58,222 bases of DNA from a virus, in the IMG/VR virus record IMGVR_UViG_3300031521_000075, positions 1 to 58,222 of that record, one strand, 5' to 3'. Below are positions 23,904 to 31,919 of the stretch, one piece after another (the stretch's first letter is position 1; the number at the start of each line of letters is the position of its first letter). The translations under genes were made by a program, and so were the position numbers. Under the pieces are notes generated by a model. That model saw only the letters and a list, made by a program, of their open reading frames with translations. It had not been told where the DNA came from and made no database searches.

Positions 23904-24129
23904 ATTTAAAACAGAATTTTTAGAAATTCTAAACAACCAATGTCAAACAAAAGTTACAAAGTATTATAAAGAAGAAGTTAATTACACTCTTTTTAATTTA
24001 TTTACTAAATATGATTTGACTGAAATACAATGGTATTTAAAAGAAAAAGATATTTATACTTTAGAGTTCATACCTTTAAGAGTAATTGATAAACTTGCTA
24101 TGCAAGGAATTTTAAATTTGACAGAATAA
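23884..24129 (+). CDS. Hypothetical protein
   Basis: 81 residues, overlapping the end of the nuclease gene by 20 bases. TKYDLTEIQWYLKEKDIYTL and LEFIPLRVIDKLA are the notable parts; the latter resembles the product at 22900. Unrecognised. Confidence 0.7.
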   Translation: MQLSLVKFKTEFLEILNNQCQTKVTKYYKEEVNYTLFNLFTKYDLTEIQWYLKEKDIYTLEFIPLRVIDKLAMQGILNLTE

Positions 24130-24130
24130 A

Positions 24131-24874
24131 ATGAAAAAAATTGTAGTTATAGGAGATATTCATAGTAGAACTATCTGGAAGCAAATTGTACACAATAACC
24201 CAAATGTTGATTATTATGTTTTTTTAGGAGATTATATGGATCCGTATCCTTTTGAATCTCAATGGGATAAAAAAGTAACTAATTATTCTTTCAAAGAAAC
24301 AATAACTAATCTTAAAGAAATTATTGAATTTAAAAAACAAAATAGTGAAAAGGTTATATTACTTATAGGAAACCATGATGCACATTACTTGTTTGATGTT
24401 TCTCCTTGTTCAAGATATGATGAAATAAACGCAAAAGAAATAAAAAAAACATTTCAAGAAAATGAAAAAATATTTACTTTTGCATTTCAAATAAAAAATT
24501 ATTTATTTACGCATGCAGGAGTAACTTTACAATGGTTTGATTATTGTAGAGTAATTATGAACAACTTAGGGTTATTAAAAGATAAATCTAACCTTGCTGA
24601 AGTAATTAATAGAATGTCGGTTGATTTTTTAGATACTTTAGCTTGGTGTAATTATATAAGAGGTGGTTATAATCCATGTTCAGGAATCTTATGGGCGGAC
24701 GCTAAAGAATCTTTTCAAAACATAATTAAAGACATTCACCAATATGTAGGTCATAGTAAAGTTTCAGAATTTACCTTAGGGAAAATGGATGAAAATACTT
24801 CTATTATTTATTGTGATGTTTTACATAAAACTAAAGAAAACTTAGAAGATAATTATTTAGTAGTTGAAATTTAA
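24131..24874 (+). CDS. Calcineurin-like metallophosphoesterase
   Basis: 247 residues with the metal-binding motifs of the family in order: GDIH (Asp9, His11), GDYMD (Asp34), GNHD (81-83), THAG (His128) and a late GHSK (~213). This predicts a two-metal phosphatase, phosphodiesterase or nucleotidase acting in the cytoplasm; substrate unknown. Phages often carry such enzymes for end repair or signalling. It lies one base after the upstream stop. Confidence 0.9.
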   Translation: MKKIVVIGDIHSRTIWKQIVHNNPNVDYYVFLGDYMDPYPFESQWDKKVTNYSFKETITNLKEIIEFKKQNSEKVILLIGNHDAHYLFDVSPCSRYDEINAKEIKKTFQENEKIFTFAFQIKNYLFTHAGVTLQWFDYCRVIMNNLGLLKDKSNLAEVINRMSVDFLDTLAWCNYIRGGYNPCSGILWADAKESFQNIIKDIHQYVGHSKVSEFTLGKMDENTSIIYCDVLHKTKENLEDNYLVVEI

Positions 24875-24884
24875 AATTACAAAA

Positions 24885-25175
24885 ATGGGAAAATTAGCTG
24901 TTGACAATACAACTTTTTTAGGAGAAATAGATGAAATTGAAATAAGTTACTCTCCAGATTTACAAGAAACTCAGTTTGCTATTTGCCATAAACCTAGATG
25001 CCAAACCCACAGTAGTTATTTTTGGGTGCCGAAAGATTCACTTCACTTAGATATTCCTAAAGAACACATTTCTAAAGAGATAAGAAAAATCAAATACGAC
25101 ACAATTCAATCAATTATTGGTGGATCTAAAGATTTAGAATATTATAAAATGATTTTAAAAAAATTTGAAGAATAA
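24885..25175 (+). CDS. Hypothetical protein
   Basis: 96 residues from the ATG at 24885 (a TTG upstream would overlap the phosphoesterase). The start GKLAVDNTTFLGEIDEIEIS is beta-rich; CHKPRCQTHSSYFW contains a possible metal site; the C terminus is helical. Last gene before the convergent STAS gene. Confidence 0.75.
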   Translation: MGKLAVDNTTFLGEIDEIEISYSPDLQETQFAICHKPRCQTHSSYFWVPKDSLHLDIPKEHISKEIRKIKYDTIQSIIGGSKDLEYYKMILKKFEE

Positions 25176-25178
25176 AAA

Positions 25179-25526
25179 TTAAATTTCGAAAAACTCTTCA
25201 AGAGTTTCGTATATTGTAAACATTTTTGTTAAATGCATAATATCAAGAACTTCTTTAAACTTGTTAGTTAAATTACAAAGAATAAAAGAGTTATTATGTT
25301 TCTTTGCAGCTCTTAAACTCGCTACTAAACAACCTAATGTAGAACTATCAAAACGAGTTAAATGATTCATATCTAAAATAAAAACTAAATTAGGTGTATC
25401 ACTACTAACATATTTAAAAATTTGTTCTTTAGCAAATTGTGTTACTTCAGAATTAAAATTGTTTTCCCCTTTAAAAGACCCAATAATAACTCCATTTCTA
25501 TTTTGTATGTTTAAAACTTCTCTCAT
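25179..25526 (-). CDS. STAS-domain protein (anti-sigma-factor antagonist type)
   Basis: 115 residues spanning one STAS domain. LVFILDMNHLTRFDSSTLGC fits the core strand and phospho-loop (D-S-S-x-L-G), followed by the helix LVASLRAAKKHNN, the strand FILCNL and a closing EVLDIMHLTKMFTIYETLEE. In bacteria such proteins release sigma factors or regulators when the loop Ser is dephosphorylated. In a phage it may act on the host's partner-switching stress circuit. Encoded opposite to its neighbours, converging with the gene at 24885. Confidence 0.8.
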   Translation of the reverse strand: MREVLNIQNRNGVIIGSFKGENNFNSEVTQFAKEQIFKYVSSDTPNLVFILDMNHLTRFDSSTLGCLVASLRAAKKHNNSFILCNLTNKFKEVLDIMHLTKMFTIYETLEEFFEI

Positions 25527-25608
25527 TCTTTAATAAATATTAAAAAATTCAATTTTAATATTTTTTTTCTTATTTTAATAATAAAAATATTAATTAAAAA
25601 TTAAAATT

Positions 25609-25833
25609 ATGTGTAAAGAAAACGAGAATGAAAGTTGCAGTGGTTGCAATAACGGCTTAGAAGAGTATCAAAAAAGAGAATTAGAATTAAGAGAAAAAGA
25701 ATTAAAGTTTAATGAAGACGTTGTGAAACTTGAAAAAAAACTTGTTTGTATTGACTATGCAGGGAAATTTGCAGAAACAGCTGACGAATTAGTTTTAAAA
25801 GCAGAAATTATTTGGAAGTTTGTAAACGCTTAG
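25609..25833 (+). CDS. Small coiled-coil protein with CSGC motif
   Basis: 74 residues. It begins MCKENENESCSGCNNG, with three cysteines, then a long charged helix (QKRELELREKELKFNEDVVK) likely to form a coiled coil. Soluble. Lies four bases before the next gene. Unrecognised. Confidence 0.7.
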   Translation: MCKENENESCSGCNNGLEEYQKRELELREKELKFNEDVVKLEKKLVCIDYAGKFAETADELVLKAEIIWKFVNA

Positions 25834-25837
25834 TTTT

Positions 25838-26170
25838 ATGAAAAAAGTTAATTCAATTTCAGATGTTATTGATTTTATGTCAAGTTCTGATAGTAATGAA
25901 ATTTATAATTTATTAGATTCATATTCTGCGAATAGATCTACTCCAGATAAAGATGCTTTTACATGTATAAGTTCAATTCCCGAATTAACTCATATACATA
26001 AAAAACTAAAAAACGAAGGATTTATATTTACATCTGTAATAGATCCTGTTAATATAAAAACAAGCAACCAAAAAATGATTAGAAGTTTTCTTATCGATAA
26101 CTTACCTAAACTTTTAGAAGAAATAAAAGAAGAACCTATCCAAAAAGGAAAGCCAAAAAGAAAAAAATAA
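25838..26170 (+). CDS. Hypothetical protein
   Basis: 110 residues, polar, with a basic tail (KPKRKKK). No recognised motif. It is followed directly by an intrinsic terminator, so it ends this small operon. Confidence 0.75.
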   Translation: MKKVNSISDVIDFMSSSDSNEIYNLLDSYSANRSTPDKDAFTCISSIPELTHIHKKLKNEGFIFTSVIDPVNIKTSNQKMIRSFLIDNLPKLLEEIKEEPIQKGKPKRKK

Positions 26171-26177
26171 TAAAAAG

Positions 26178-26207
26178 CCGAATTAGTTAATTCTATTCGG
26201 TTTTTTT
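26178..26207 (+). terminator. Intrinsic terminator
   Basis: CCGAAT (26178-26183) pairs with ATTCGG (26195-26200), with an extra TAG/CTA pairing across a bulge, and seven T follow. Confidence 0.8.
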
Positions 26208-26212
26208 GTTGT

Positions 26213-26240
26213 ATGGTAATGTATTTTATATTATCTTTAG
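26213..26240 (+). promoter_or_regulatory. Early-type promoter, weak upstream box
   Basis: TATCTTTAG at 26232, followed by ATATAA, matches the second box exactly. At the expected 19-nt distance the first box reads ATGG instead of TTTG. The ATG at 26269 is 29 nt downstream. Confidence 0.5.
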
Positions 26241-26268
26241 ATATAAATAAAAACCTAAAAATAATCTT

Positions 26269-26955
26269 ATGAAAAAGATATACATTGCTTCAAAAACCGC
26301 GATTTTAACAATTGTTTTGTTGTTATCGGTTAATATATCAAATGCTGATAGTACTTCGGTAAAATCGCAGTTAAAATCGCAAAACGACTTGGTTAAAAAC
26401 ATTGAGTATGTTACACAAAGTGTTGTTTATATAAAAACTATTGAAAAGGGAAATTCTTTTAGTGTTGCATCTGGAATTGTTATTAATTCAAACGGCTACA
26501 TTTTAACAAACAGCCATGTTGTTTCAAATAGTTTAAACATTTTAGTTACTTTACCTAATAATAGAGTTTGTTTAGCAACTATTGTAAAAAATGATATTAT
26601 AAATGATATTGCAATTATAAAAATTAATTCAAATAATTTAATTCCTATTAAAATTGCTAATAGTGATAGTATTCGTATATCTGAACAAGTTGCGGCGGTA
26701 GGAAACCCTTTAGGAGTAAAAAAGACAATTTCTCTTGGATTTATTAAAGATAAAGCAACCAAATTAACTGTTGATCAAAATTTAACTTTTATACAATCAA
26801 CTACAGTTACTGATTTTGGAAGTAGTGGTGGTGCTTTAATAAATTCTAAAGGCGAATTAATCGGAATTACAACAGCATCAGGATATGACAATCATATTAG
26901 ATGTACATATTCAATACCTTCTAATCTTATTTTAAACTTAATTTCTGAATTATAA
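26269..26955 (+). CDS. Secreted trypsin-like (HtrA/DegP-type) serine protease
   Basis: 228 residues. A signal peptide (basic start, hydrophobic 10-22, likely cleavage after SNA) predicts export to the periplasm. The catalytic triad is visible: His83 in LTNSHVV, Asp113 in NDIAIIKI, Ser186 in DFGSSGGAL (usual form GNSGGPL). GNPLG before the serine is also typical. There is no PDZ domain, so it is a minimal protease. It could process host envelope or phage proteins late in infection. It ends overlapping the convergent nucleotidyltransferase gene. Confidence 0.88.
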   Translation: MKKIYIASKTAILTIVLLLSVNISNADSTSVKSQLKSQNDLVKNIEYVTQSVVYIKTIEKGNSFSVASGIVINSNGYILTNSHVVSNSLNILVTLPNNRVCLATIVKNDIINDIAIIKINSNNLIPIKIANSDSIRISEQVAAVGNPLGVKKTISLGFIKDKATKLTVDQNLTFIQSTTVTDFGSSGGALINSKGELIGITTASGYDNHIRCTYSIPSNLILNLISEL

Positions 26956-27640
26956 GATTTTGTTTAAAGTCTTTTAATTTTTGAATATAATTTGTTCTTC
27001 TTAAAATCTTAAAAACTAAATTTTCTTCTGAAAATTCGCCACCGTTTTCTAACCCTGTGCTTCTAAATCTTGAGATTTTATCTTCCATTTTCTCAATCAA
27101 CTCAAGTTTTTTGTCAACATTTGCTTTTACCTCTATAATATTGTCAATTATTTTTGTAAAAAAACTTGCTTTTCTTATTAACTTATTAATAGGAATTGCG
27201 TGGTTTTCTTTTTTTGGTTCAATAACCCAAGAATTATTTTTTATTGAATAAATTCCTGATGAAACAAAATCTTCATTTTCATCTTGACCATATAATTCAA
27301 CATCAAAGTCAAATATTTTAATATTATATTTTAAATTCCAAATTGATTTTTTTGCTAACATATATTCAGCTACCAATTCAACATCTTCATTTATTTCGCT
27401 AAAATCAAACAAAACATGTAAATCAACATCAGAGTAAGAACTCCAATTGTAATTTGCTAAACTTCCTGCTAAAATTATATCTTTAACAGAAACACCTTCA
27501 AGCTTTAAAGAATCTATAAATTGTGTCGCGATTTCAAGAAGTTTTTTTCTTACTTCATTATTTAGTTTATTGTTAGTAAAAAACAATGGATTTAGTTCCT
27601 TTTTTTCAATAAAACTTTTTTCTAAAGGTGTTTGGTTCAT
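26927..27640 (-). CDS. Nucleotidyltransferase-fold protein
   Basis: 237 residues. IILAGSLANYNWSSYSDVDL carries the G-S-x-x-x-x-(~9)-D-x-D signature of the Pol-beta-like nucleotidyltransferase superfamily, with a third acidic residue likely in FDFDVELYGQ. A helical C-terminal half follows. Similar proteins with 'SGSLANYNWS.YSD.DLH' occur in T4-like phages, so it probably belongs to the phage core set. Substrate unknown. Overlaps the protease gene tail-to-tail by 29 bases. Confidence 0.8.
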   Translation of the reverse strand: MNQTPLEKSFIEKKELNPLFFTNNKLNNEVRKKLLEIATQFIDSLKLEGVSVKDIILAGSLANYNWSSYSDVDLHVLFDFSEINEDVELVAEYMLAKKSIWNLKYNIKIFDFDVELYGQDENEDFVSSGIYSIKNNSWVIEPKKENHAIPINKLIRKASFFTKIIDNIIEVKANVDKKLELIEKMEDKISRFRSTGLENGGEFSEENLVFKILRRTNYIQKLKDFKQNLIIQKLSLK

Positions 27641-27691
27641 TACTTATGTTTTTTTTAAATAAATATGAATTTATTCTTTAAATAAGTTTGG

Positions 27692-27719
27692 TTTGTATTG
27701 TTATTTTTGTTATTTTTAG
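27692..27719 (+). promoter_or_regulatory. Early-type promoter
   Basis: TTTG at 27692 and TATTTTTAG at 27711 start 19 nt apart, 23 nt before the ATG at 27742. Confidence 0.75.
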
Positions 27720-27741
27720 ATATAAATTAAAATGCAATAAA

Positions 27742-27954
27742 ATGGATATACAATTAGATGTGAACGAAGCTAAAATTAGTGCTTCTTCAAGTAATAAAGT
27801 GACAGCAAATTTAGAAGGTGTAAGTAAAAATGATTTAATCGATTTAATATCCATTAAAGATTTTGTAGCTTTTTATAACATATCAGATATTTTGTCTGAA
27901 ATAGATGTAGAAGATGTTAAAAAGCATTTTGATTTAACAGAAAACGAAGAATAA
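27742..27954 (+). CDS. Hypothetical protein
   Basis: 70 residues from the ATG at 27742; an upstream ATG would lie inside the promoter. Acidic and mainly helical (DLIDLISIKDFVAFYNISDI). One base of overlap with the following start. Confidence 0.75.
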   Translation: MDIQLDVNEAKISASSSNKVTANLEGVSKNDLIDLISIKDFVAFYNISDILSEIDVEDVKKHFDLTENEE

Positions 27955-28358
27955 TGAAAACATCAAGAAGTGTTTTTGGAGATAGTAAAGTTTTACAAAT
28001 CTTTTCAGGACCTGCTTATATTGGAAAAAAAATTGATCCTGTTCAGTTTTATCAAATTGGGTATCAATGGAGTAACATTCTCCCTATAATGTTTTTCAGT
28101 TTTAAGACAAAACCAATTATTAAAAACTTATCATTAATCAATATTGCTTTTCCTTTATTATATCTTAATTGGTTAATATGGTTATTGATTTTTGGTAGTA
28201 TTAAAGGGTTAACATGGTTTGTTTTTTATTGTTTAGTTGGTTTTTATCCTGGAGCGTTTGAAGACTTTGGTTGGAGTAAAAGATATTTGATCTTACCTAT
28301 TTTATTTTGGAAAATTACTGCTATATCTTTAGCAACATTTATTTATTTAAATTTTTAA
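27954..28358 (+). CDS. Membrane protein
   Basis: 134 residues with about three hydrophobic spans (~58-80, ~84-102, ~112-132) after a polar N terminus. Coupled to the preceding gene by a one-base overlap. Probably sits in the inner membrane with the next product. Function unknown. Confidence 0.75.
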   Translation: MKTSRSVFGDSKVLQIFSGPAYIGKKIDPVQFYQIGYQWSNILPIMFFSFKTKPIIKNLSLINIAFPLLYLNWLIWLLIFGSIKGLTWFVFYCLVGFYPGAFEDFGWSKRYLILPILFWKITAISLATFIYLNF

Positions 28359-28369
28359 AACTATAACTT

Positions 28370-28675
28370 ATGTCACAATATTGGAGATTAAAAAAACAAG
28401 CTGACTATCAAGTAGCAAAAAGTTTAAGAAAAACAATTCCTGCTTTACAACACGAAACTACAGAATGGATTTGTGATAGATTAGCGGAATCAGACTTTGT
28501 AGTTTACAAAAAAAAACTTGTTAAAACACCTGTTTATATTAGACTTTCAATTATTCCAGCTTTAGTTGTTATGGCTATTCTTTTTATCTTTATGCCTGTT
28601 AATTATATAATTAGTGGTCATTGGGGATATAAATGGCAATGGCTTGAAAATTGGCTATCAGCATTAGGATTTTAA
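28370..28675 (+). CDS. Single-span membrane protein
   Basis: 101 residues: a basic helical N terminus (YWRLKKQADYQVAKSLRKT), one strong span at ~55-78 (LSIIPALVVMAILFIFMPVN), and a tryptophan-rich end (WGYKWQWLENWL). The layout resembles small proteins in other Bacteroidota phages. Function unknown. Confidence 0.8.
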   Translation: MSQYWRLKKQADYQVAKSLRKTIPALQHETTEWICDRLAESDFVVYKKKLVKTPVYIRLSIIPALVVMAILFIFMPVNYIISGHWGYKWQWLENWLSALGF

Positions 28676-28696
28676 AAATTTAAATAAATACTATAT

Positions 28697-29068
28697 ATGA
28701 AAAATAACAATTGCTTTGATTGTTTAAACCATCTTGATGGGGAATTAGCAGAAAACACTGGATGGTATCACCCATGTAATTTAGGAATAAAAAACGAAGA
28801 TTTACAAAACGTAAAAGAATGCGAAAATTACTTTCCTAATACTGGCTTTCAAATAGACGGTTACTATTCACATGTTCATTTTGAGGTTGATAAAAATAAA
28901 GTAAACGGTTGTATGGAAATGATAATTCATTCAAATGGAGAATTTCCTACCGAAAATTCACACGAACAAATACAACTTCACCTTTGCGATTTTCGCCAAC
29001 TAGAACATTTTGTAAAAGAATGGGGAGAATATTTTAGAAAAACAGGAGTAATTACAGATAAGAATTAA
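28697..29068 (+). CDS. Cys-containing hypothetical protein
   Basis: 123 residues. The N terminus has CFDCLNH and further cysteines and histidines (WYHPCN, KECENYF), a plausible zinc site. The remainder is mixed, ending with a charged helix. Five bases before the next gene. Confidence 0.75.
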   Translation: MKNNNCFDCLNHLDGELAENTGWYHPCNLGIKNEDLQNVKECENYFPNTGFQIDGYYSHVHFEVDKNKVNGCMEMIIHSNGEFPTENSHEQIQLHLCDFRQLEHFVKEWGEYFRKTGVITDKN

Positions 29069-29073
29069 AAACA

Positions 29074-29373
29074 ATGAATTTACAAGAAAAAATCGACAAA
29101 AACACAATTTTACACTATGTAGAATCACAAGCTGCTCATTATGATGATGACGACAAAGAAATTGTAGACAGTTATAGTTTATCTTTTAGTTTTTATAATT
29201 GCCATTACTATGTTTATGTAAAAAGAAAAGATATTGATCAAAACAGAGAATATGTTTTATTAGAAGGAGATTCTGAGTTATTTGGAAGCTTTGAATCAAA
29301 ATGCGAAGGAGAACTTTGGGATATAATAAAACAAAAATGTAATGATTTTGATATCTGGAAGTCTAATCTTTAA
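29074..29373 (+). CDS. Hypothetical protein
   Basis: 99 residues, acidic. A beta-rich core (SYSLSFSFYNCHYYVYVKRK) lies between helical ends. Unrecognised. It precedes queE by 34 bases. Confidence 0.75.
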   Translation: MNLQEKIDKNTILHYVESQAAHYDDDDKEIVDSYSLSFSFYNCHYYVYVKRKDIDQNREYVLLEGDSELFGSFESKCEGELWDIIKQKCNDFDIWKSNL

Positions 29374-29407
29374 AATTTATTAATTATTTTAAGAACAAAA
29401 ACAATAT

Positions 29408-30292
29408 ATGAAGAAAACACTTGACAGTACAGATGACTTAATGTTAGTAGAAAATGGGATTTTTCCGATCATTTTTGATGAAAATGGAAAAAGAGTAAAA
29501 GAAGTAACCGAATTGGAAAGTAGATTTCCAGGTACAGTTCAAGGTGAAGGAATGTTTGCAGGAAGTTTAAGTTTGTTTCTTAGAACTTCCGGCTGCAATT
29601 TGCGCTGTTTGTTTAAATCCTCTGATTCTCAAGCAATTCCAAACAAATGTGATACCTGGTATTCAAGTTTTGAACATGAGCAAAATTGGGTAACACAAAA
29701 GACTGCCGAAAAGATTATCCGAAATAACGTAAAAAAAGGACAACATTTAGTTATTTCAGGAGGAGAGCCTTTTTTACAAGCAAAAAAACTAGCTAAACTA
29801 TTAGATAGTTTAAAAGATTTAGAATTAATAGTTACTGTAGAAACAAACGGTACTATTTACAACGAAGAATTATGTAAAAGAATTTCTCTAATTTCTTTAT
29901 CTCCTAAACTTAGCAATTCAACACCTACGGATGAAAAATGTAAAGCATCTGGTATCTTTCTTGAAGATGGATTACTTGTTAATCACGAAAAATATCGTAA
30001 TAATTTATTACCTATTCAAAAGTTTGTTAACTTTAGTCATGAAAATTCAAATACAGGAGTTCAATTAAAATTTGTAGTAACTTGCGAAAGAGATATTGAA
30101 GAAATAAAAAGTAAATATCTTAAAGAACTAGAAGATGTTACTCCTCAAATGATATATTTAATGCCTGAAGGTATTACCCAAAAAGAAATGCAAGAAAAAT
30201 CTAAGTGGGTGATTAATAAATGTATAGAAGAAGATTTTATTTATTGCCCTAGACTTCATATTGAAGTTTACGGAGAAAAAAGAGAAGTTTAA
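29408..30292 (+). CDS. queE: QueE-like radical SAM 7-carboxy-7-deazaguanine synthase
   Basis: 294 residues. It converts carboxytetrahydropterin to 7-carboxy-7-deazaguanine in queuosine/7-deazaguanine synthesis. Visible: substrate-loop sequence FPGTVQGEGMFAG; radical SAM cysteines Cys63 and Cys67 in SGCNLRC and Cys81 in NKCDTWYS, the long gap being typical of QueE; and GGEP at 118-121 for SAM binding. Phages use this pathway to make modified guanine in DNA that resists host nucleases. No queC, queD or transglycosylase gene is in the window, so it would rely on genes elsewhere or on the host. Confidence 0.9.
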   Translation: MKKTLDSTDDLMLVENGIFPIIFDENGKRVKEVTELESRFPGTVQGEGMFAGSLSLFLRTSGCNLRCLFKSSDSQAIPNKCDTWYSSFEHEQNWVTQKTAEKIIRNNVKKGQHLVISGGEPFLQAKKLAKLLDSLKDLELIVTVETNGTIYNEELCKRISLISLSPKLSNSTPTDEKCKASGIFLEDGLLVNHEKYRNNLLPIQKFVNFSHENSNTGVQLKFVVTCERDIEEIKSKYLKELEDVTPQMIYLMPEGITQKEMQEKSKWVINKCIEEDFIYCPRLHIEVYGEKREV

Positions 30293-30308
30293 ACAAAGTC
30301 AACCTTGG

Positions 30309-30340
30309 AAAAGAGGTAGTTTATTCTACCTCTTTTAAAA
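30309..30340 (+). terminator. Intrinsic terminator after queE
   Basis: AAAAGAGGTAG (30309-30319) pairs perfectly with CTACCTCTTTT (30326-30336): 11 bp, 6-base loop, T-rich 3' side. Confidence 0.8.
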
Positions 30341-30365
30341 ATATAAATAATAAAAACTACAAAAT

Positions 30366-30542
30366 ATGGACGGATTAAGCAAAGCGTATGATGAATGGGA
30401 TTCATACATGGAATTATGTGAAGAGTTTAAAATTAAAGCTTTTTGTTTTTGTGACTTAAAATGGCTTGAACACCACAAAGATTTAATTTCAAAAAAAAAT
30501 CAAATTAGCGAAGTAGGAAATCTTTTAGACATTAGAAAGTGA
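30366..30542 (+). CDS. Small hypothetical protein before helicase
   Basis: A 58-residue frame, MDGLSKAYDEWDSYMELCEE..., helical, with three cysteines (ELC, FCFC). Its TGA overlaps the GTG start of the helicase gene (GTGA), which supports both genes and suggests coupled translation. It may be a helicase partner; not recognised. Confidence 0.65.
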   Translation: MDGLSKAYDEWDSYMELCEEFKIKAFCFCDLKWLEHHKDLISKKNQISEVGNLLDIRK

Positions 30543-31834
30543 AAACAGTAACAACAATTATTACATCAGAATACAAAAGCGTTTTAGAAGATATTAAAAG
30601 CGGTGCAAAGCAAATCTTTATAACAGGAAATGCAGGAACAGGGAAAAGTACACTTTTAAACTACATTTTAACTCAAACTTGTTGTATTAAGGTAGCCCCT
30701 ACTGGTGTTGCTGCTACAAACATTAAAGGAATGACGATTCATTCTTTTTTCAACATAAGTCCAGTTGAAGCAAATATCTATAAAACTAGACCTTTAAGTG
30801 AGAAAAAAGCTCAAATTTTATTTGAAGCAGATGCAATAGTAATTGATGAAATATCAATGGTATCTTCCTTACTACTTGATCAAATCAATATAGTTTGCCA
30901 AAGATCTTTAAAAAATAAAGAATTATTTGGAGGAAAGCAAATTATAATGTTTGGAGACGTAGGTCAGTTACAACCAGTAATCAATAGTTCTTTAAAAGTA
31001 CAACTTGATAAATTATATGCTTCTTCAATGTTCTTTGATAGTAACTCCTTTAAAGCATGTAAAGATGTAAAATATCATTGTCTTACAAAAAACTTTAGAC
31101 AACAAGATTTAAGTTTTTCAAAAACTTTAGATTCAATTAGATTAGGAAAAACAAATTCTGAGCATTTAGCTGTCTTAAATTCAAGATTAATTGATTCTAC
31201 TACTACAGATGATAACGCTATTTATTTAGCAAGCACTAACGATACAGTTAACGCATTGAATGATATAATGTTAGAAGAAATTCCAGGAAAAACATATGAA
31301 TTTAAAGCCGCAGTTGTAGGAAAATTTAAAACTGCAAACACTGTATTGGTTGAAAATTTAAAACTAAAAAAAGGATGTAAAATAATGATGCTTTCAAATT
31401 GTTCTGAAAGTGGAGAATATGTTAACGGTACTTTAGGTACTTTTGATAGTTATAATGAAGAAGATCATTTAGCAATTGTTTTAATTAACGGAAAGAAACA
31501 TAAAATTGAACCTGTCGTTCACGAAGAAATTCAATATGATTTAAACGACAAAGGACAAATTATTAATAATGTAATTGGTTCTTTCCAACAATTTCCTATT
31601 AAAATTGGTTACGCAATTACGATTCACAAAAGCCAAGGTATGACTTTTGATAAAACTATAATTTTAAACGGAAAAGGTTTTTTTGGAGAAGGTCAAGGTT
31701 ATGTAGCTCTTTCAAGATGTAGAACTTTAGAAGGGATTACTTTAGAAAAGCCTGTAAAGAAAAGCGATTTTAAAACTAATCATTACAGTATTAATTGGTT
31801 AAACGAAAAATTGCAACTGCAACTGCAACAATAA
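30539..31834 (+). CDS. PIF1-like superfamily 1 DNA helicase
   Basis: 431 residues starting with GTG. Walker A GNAGTGKST (30-38), APTGVAATNIKGMTIHSFF (motif Ia, PIF1-type), Walker B VIDEISMVSS (101-110), GDVGQLQPV (motif III), late TIHKSQGMTF and GYVALSRCRTLEGI (motifs V-VI). It unwinds DNA 5' to 3' and may replace the Dda helicase of T4 in replication initiation or recombination. The start is fixed by GTGA overlap with the upstream gene. Confidence 0.92.
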   Translation: MKTVTTIITSEYKSVLEDIKSGAKQIFITGNAGTGKSTLLNYILTQTCCIKVAPTGVAATNIKGMTIHSFFNISPVEANIYKTRPLSEKKAQILFEADAIVIDEISMVSSLLLDQINIVCQRSLKNKELFGGKQIIMFGDVGQLQPVINSSLKVQLDKLYASSMFFDSNSFKACKDVKYHCLTKNFRQQDLSFSKTLDSIRLGKTNSEHLAVLNSRLIDSTTTDDNAIYLASTNDTVNALNDIMLEEIPGKTYEFKAAVVGKFKTANTVLVENLKLKKGCKIMMLSNCSESGEYVNGTLGTFDSYNEEDHLAIVLINGKKHKIEPVVHEEIQYDLNDKGQIINNVIGSFQQFPIKIGYAITIHKSQGMTFDKTIILNGKGFFGEGQGYVALSRCRTLEGITLEKPVKKSDFKTNHYSINWLNEKLQLQLQQ

Positions 31835-31860
31835 AATAGCTTTTTAAAGTATATTAACAA

Positions 31861-31893
31861 AAACCTCTTATTTTTAAACATAAGAGGTTTTTT
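31861..31893 (+). terminator. Intrinsic terminator after helicase
   Basis: AAACCTCTTA (31861-31870) and TAAGAGGTTT (31881-31890) form a perfect 10-bp hairpin followed by T-rich sequence. Confidence 0.85.
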
Positions 31894-31919
31894 TATTTAT
31901 ATTTAACAAAAAACCGTTA

